Shown one piece after another: positions 63,674 to 64,000 of a stretch of DNA of 64,000 nucleotides (the stretch's first letter is position 1; each line of letters starts with the position of its first letter). The translations under genes and the position numbers were made by a program. The stretch covers positions 4,464,001 to 4,528,000 of the forward strand of contig NZ_CP113063.1 of the NCBI RefSeq assembly GCF_026625785.1, read 5' to 3'. Under the pieces are notes generated by a model. It was not told where the DNA came from. It saw only the letters and a list, made by a program, of their open reading frames with translations, and searched no databases. This stretch comes from Gordonia sp. SL306 (GTDB lineage: Bacteria > Actinomycetota > Actinomycetes > Mycobacteriales > Mycobacteriaceae).

Positions 63674-64000
63674 GTGAGCGAGTTCATCTACACGATGAAG
63701 AAGGTGCGCAAGGCGCACGGCGACAAGGTCATCCTCGACGATGTCACCATGTCGTTCTATCCCGGCGCCAAGATCGGCGTCGTCGGACCCAACGGCGCCG
63801 GCAAGTCGTCGATTCTGAAGATCATGGCCGGGCTCGACCAGCCGTCGAACGGCGAGGCCTTCCTCGACCCCGACGCCACCGTCGGCATCCTGATGCAGGA
63901 GCCTCCCCTCAACGAGGAGAAGACGGTCAAGGAGAACGTCGAGGAGGGGATGGGCGAGATCAAGGTGAAGCTCGACCGCTTCAACGAGATCGCCGAGCAG
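63674..64000 (+). CDS. ettA: Energy-dependent translational throttle protein EttA (partial)
   Basis: The first 109 residues of an ABC-F protein, cut by the window end. F-I-Y-T-M-K-K-V-R-K-A-H near the start and Walker A G-P-N-G-A-G-K-S-S (about 38-46) match EttA. EttA binds the ribosomal E site and gates entry into elongation according to ATP/ADP. The GTG at 63674 is the start, with GAGAGG upstream. Everything after 64000 is unseen. Confidence 0.93.
   Translation, partial: MSEFIYTMKKVRKAHGDKVILDDVTMSFYPGAKIGVVGPNGAGKSSILKIMAGLDQPSNGEAFLDPDATVGILMQEPPLNEEKTVKENVEEGMGEIKVKLDRFNEIAEQ

Overview
The window comes from a high-GC, mycolic-acid-type actinobacterium (order Mycobacteriales). A Gordonia-like genus fits best, but the sequence alone does not fix the genus. 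The evidence is a single-chain type I fatty acid synthase with acpS behind it, a mycolate-reductase-like SDR next to oligoribonuclease, two lipoprotein L,D-transpeptidases, many GTG starts and frequent ATGA/GTGA gene overlaps. From memory, the order fas-acpS-bcp-DUF3618-L,D-transpeptidase and the orn/CmrA pair match the Rv2524c to Rv2509 neighbourhood of Mycobacterium tuberculosis, so 21-47 kb is probably an old conserved backbone.

Layout. 0.3-5.4 kb: a polyol/inositol-type catabolic cluster (two Gfo/Idh/MocA dehydrogenases, two TIM-barrel isomerase/dehydratase-like enzymes) with a divergent LacI regulator and a perfect palindromic operator. 5.4-8.6 kb: a DoxX-like protein, Ohr/OhrR peroxide defence and a methyltransferase pair. 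8.6-15.5 kb: a PLP sulfur-amino-acid enzyme, an OpgC-like membrane protein, FadD, a DEAD-box helicase and a degenerate rhodanese. 15.6-19.8 kb: a 1419-residue helicase-nuclease. 19.9-21.1 kb: a SIRT5-type sirtuin and a HIT protein. 21.6-37 kb: fas, acpS, TetR, bcp, DUF3618, two L,D-transpeptidases around tRNA-Lys, and an acyl-CoA dehydrogenase. 37-41.3 kb: a ceramidase/TetR/amine-oxidase cluster. 41.5-51.3 kb: threonine aldolase, tRNA-His, orn, cmrA-like, fadH-like, PadR, ABC exporter, a frameshifted uracil permease and a frameshifted hypothetical gene.

51,281-60,281 is a 9.0-kb integrated element in the 3' end of tRNA-Arg(TCT), bounded by a 28-bp direct repeat. It encodes a tyrosine integrase, an excisionase, a RepA/RecA-like ATPase followed by a ten-copy iteron-like array, a WhiB-like regulator, several small proteins and one long prohead protease-major capsid fusion. 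It has no portal, terminase, tail or lysis gene that I can see. This resembles the defective elements phiRv1/phiRv2 of M. tuberculosis and, in concept, capsid-encoding phage satellites. Between the capsid gene and attR sits a cargo block: a zinc-finger TIR protein, an unknown 110-residue protein and a divergent membrane protein. This block is a candidate antiphage module. I consider this element the most interesting system in the window.

60.3-64 kb returns to chromosome: tRNA-Arg, a CopD-CtaG fusion, an SSB paralogue, an orphan HigA-type antitoxin and the start of ettA, which is cut by the window end.
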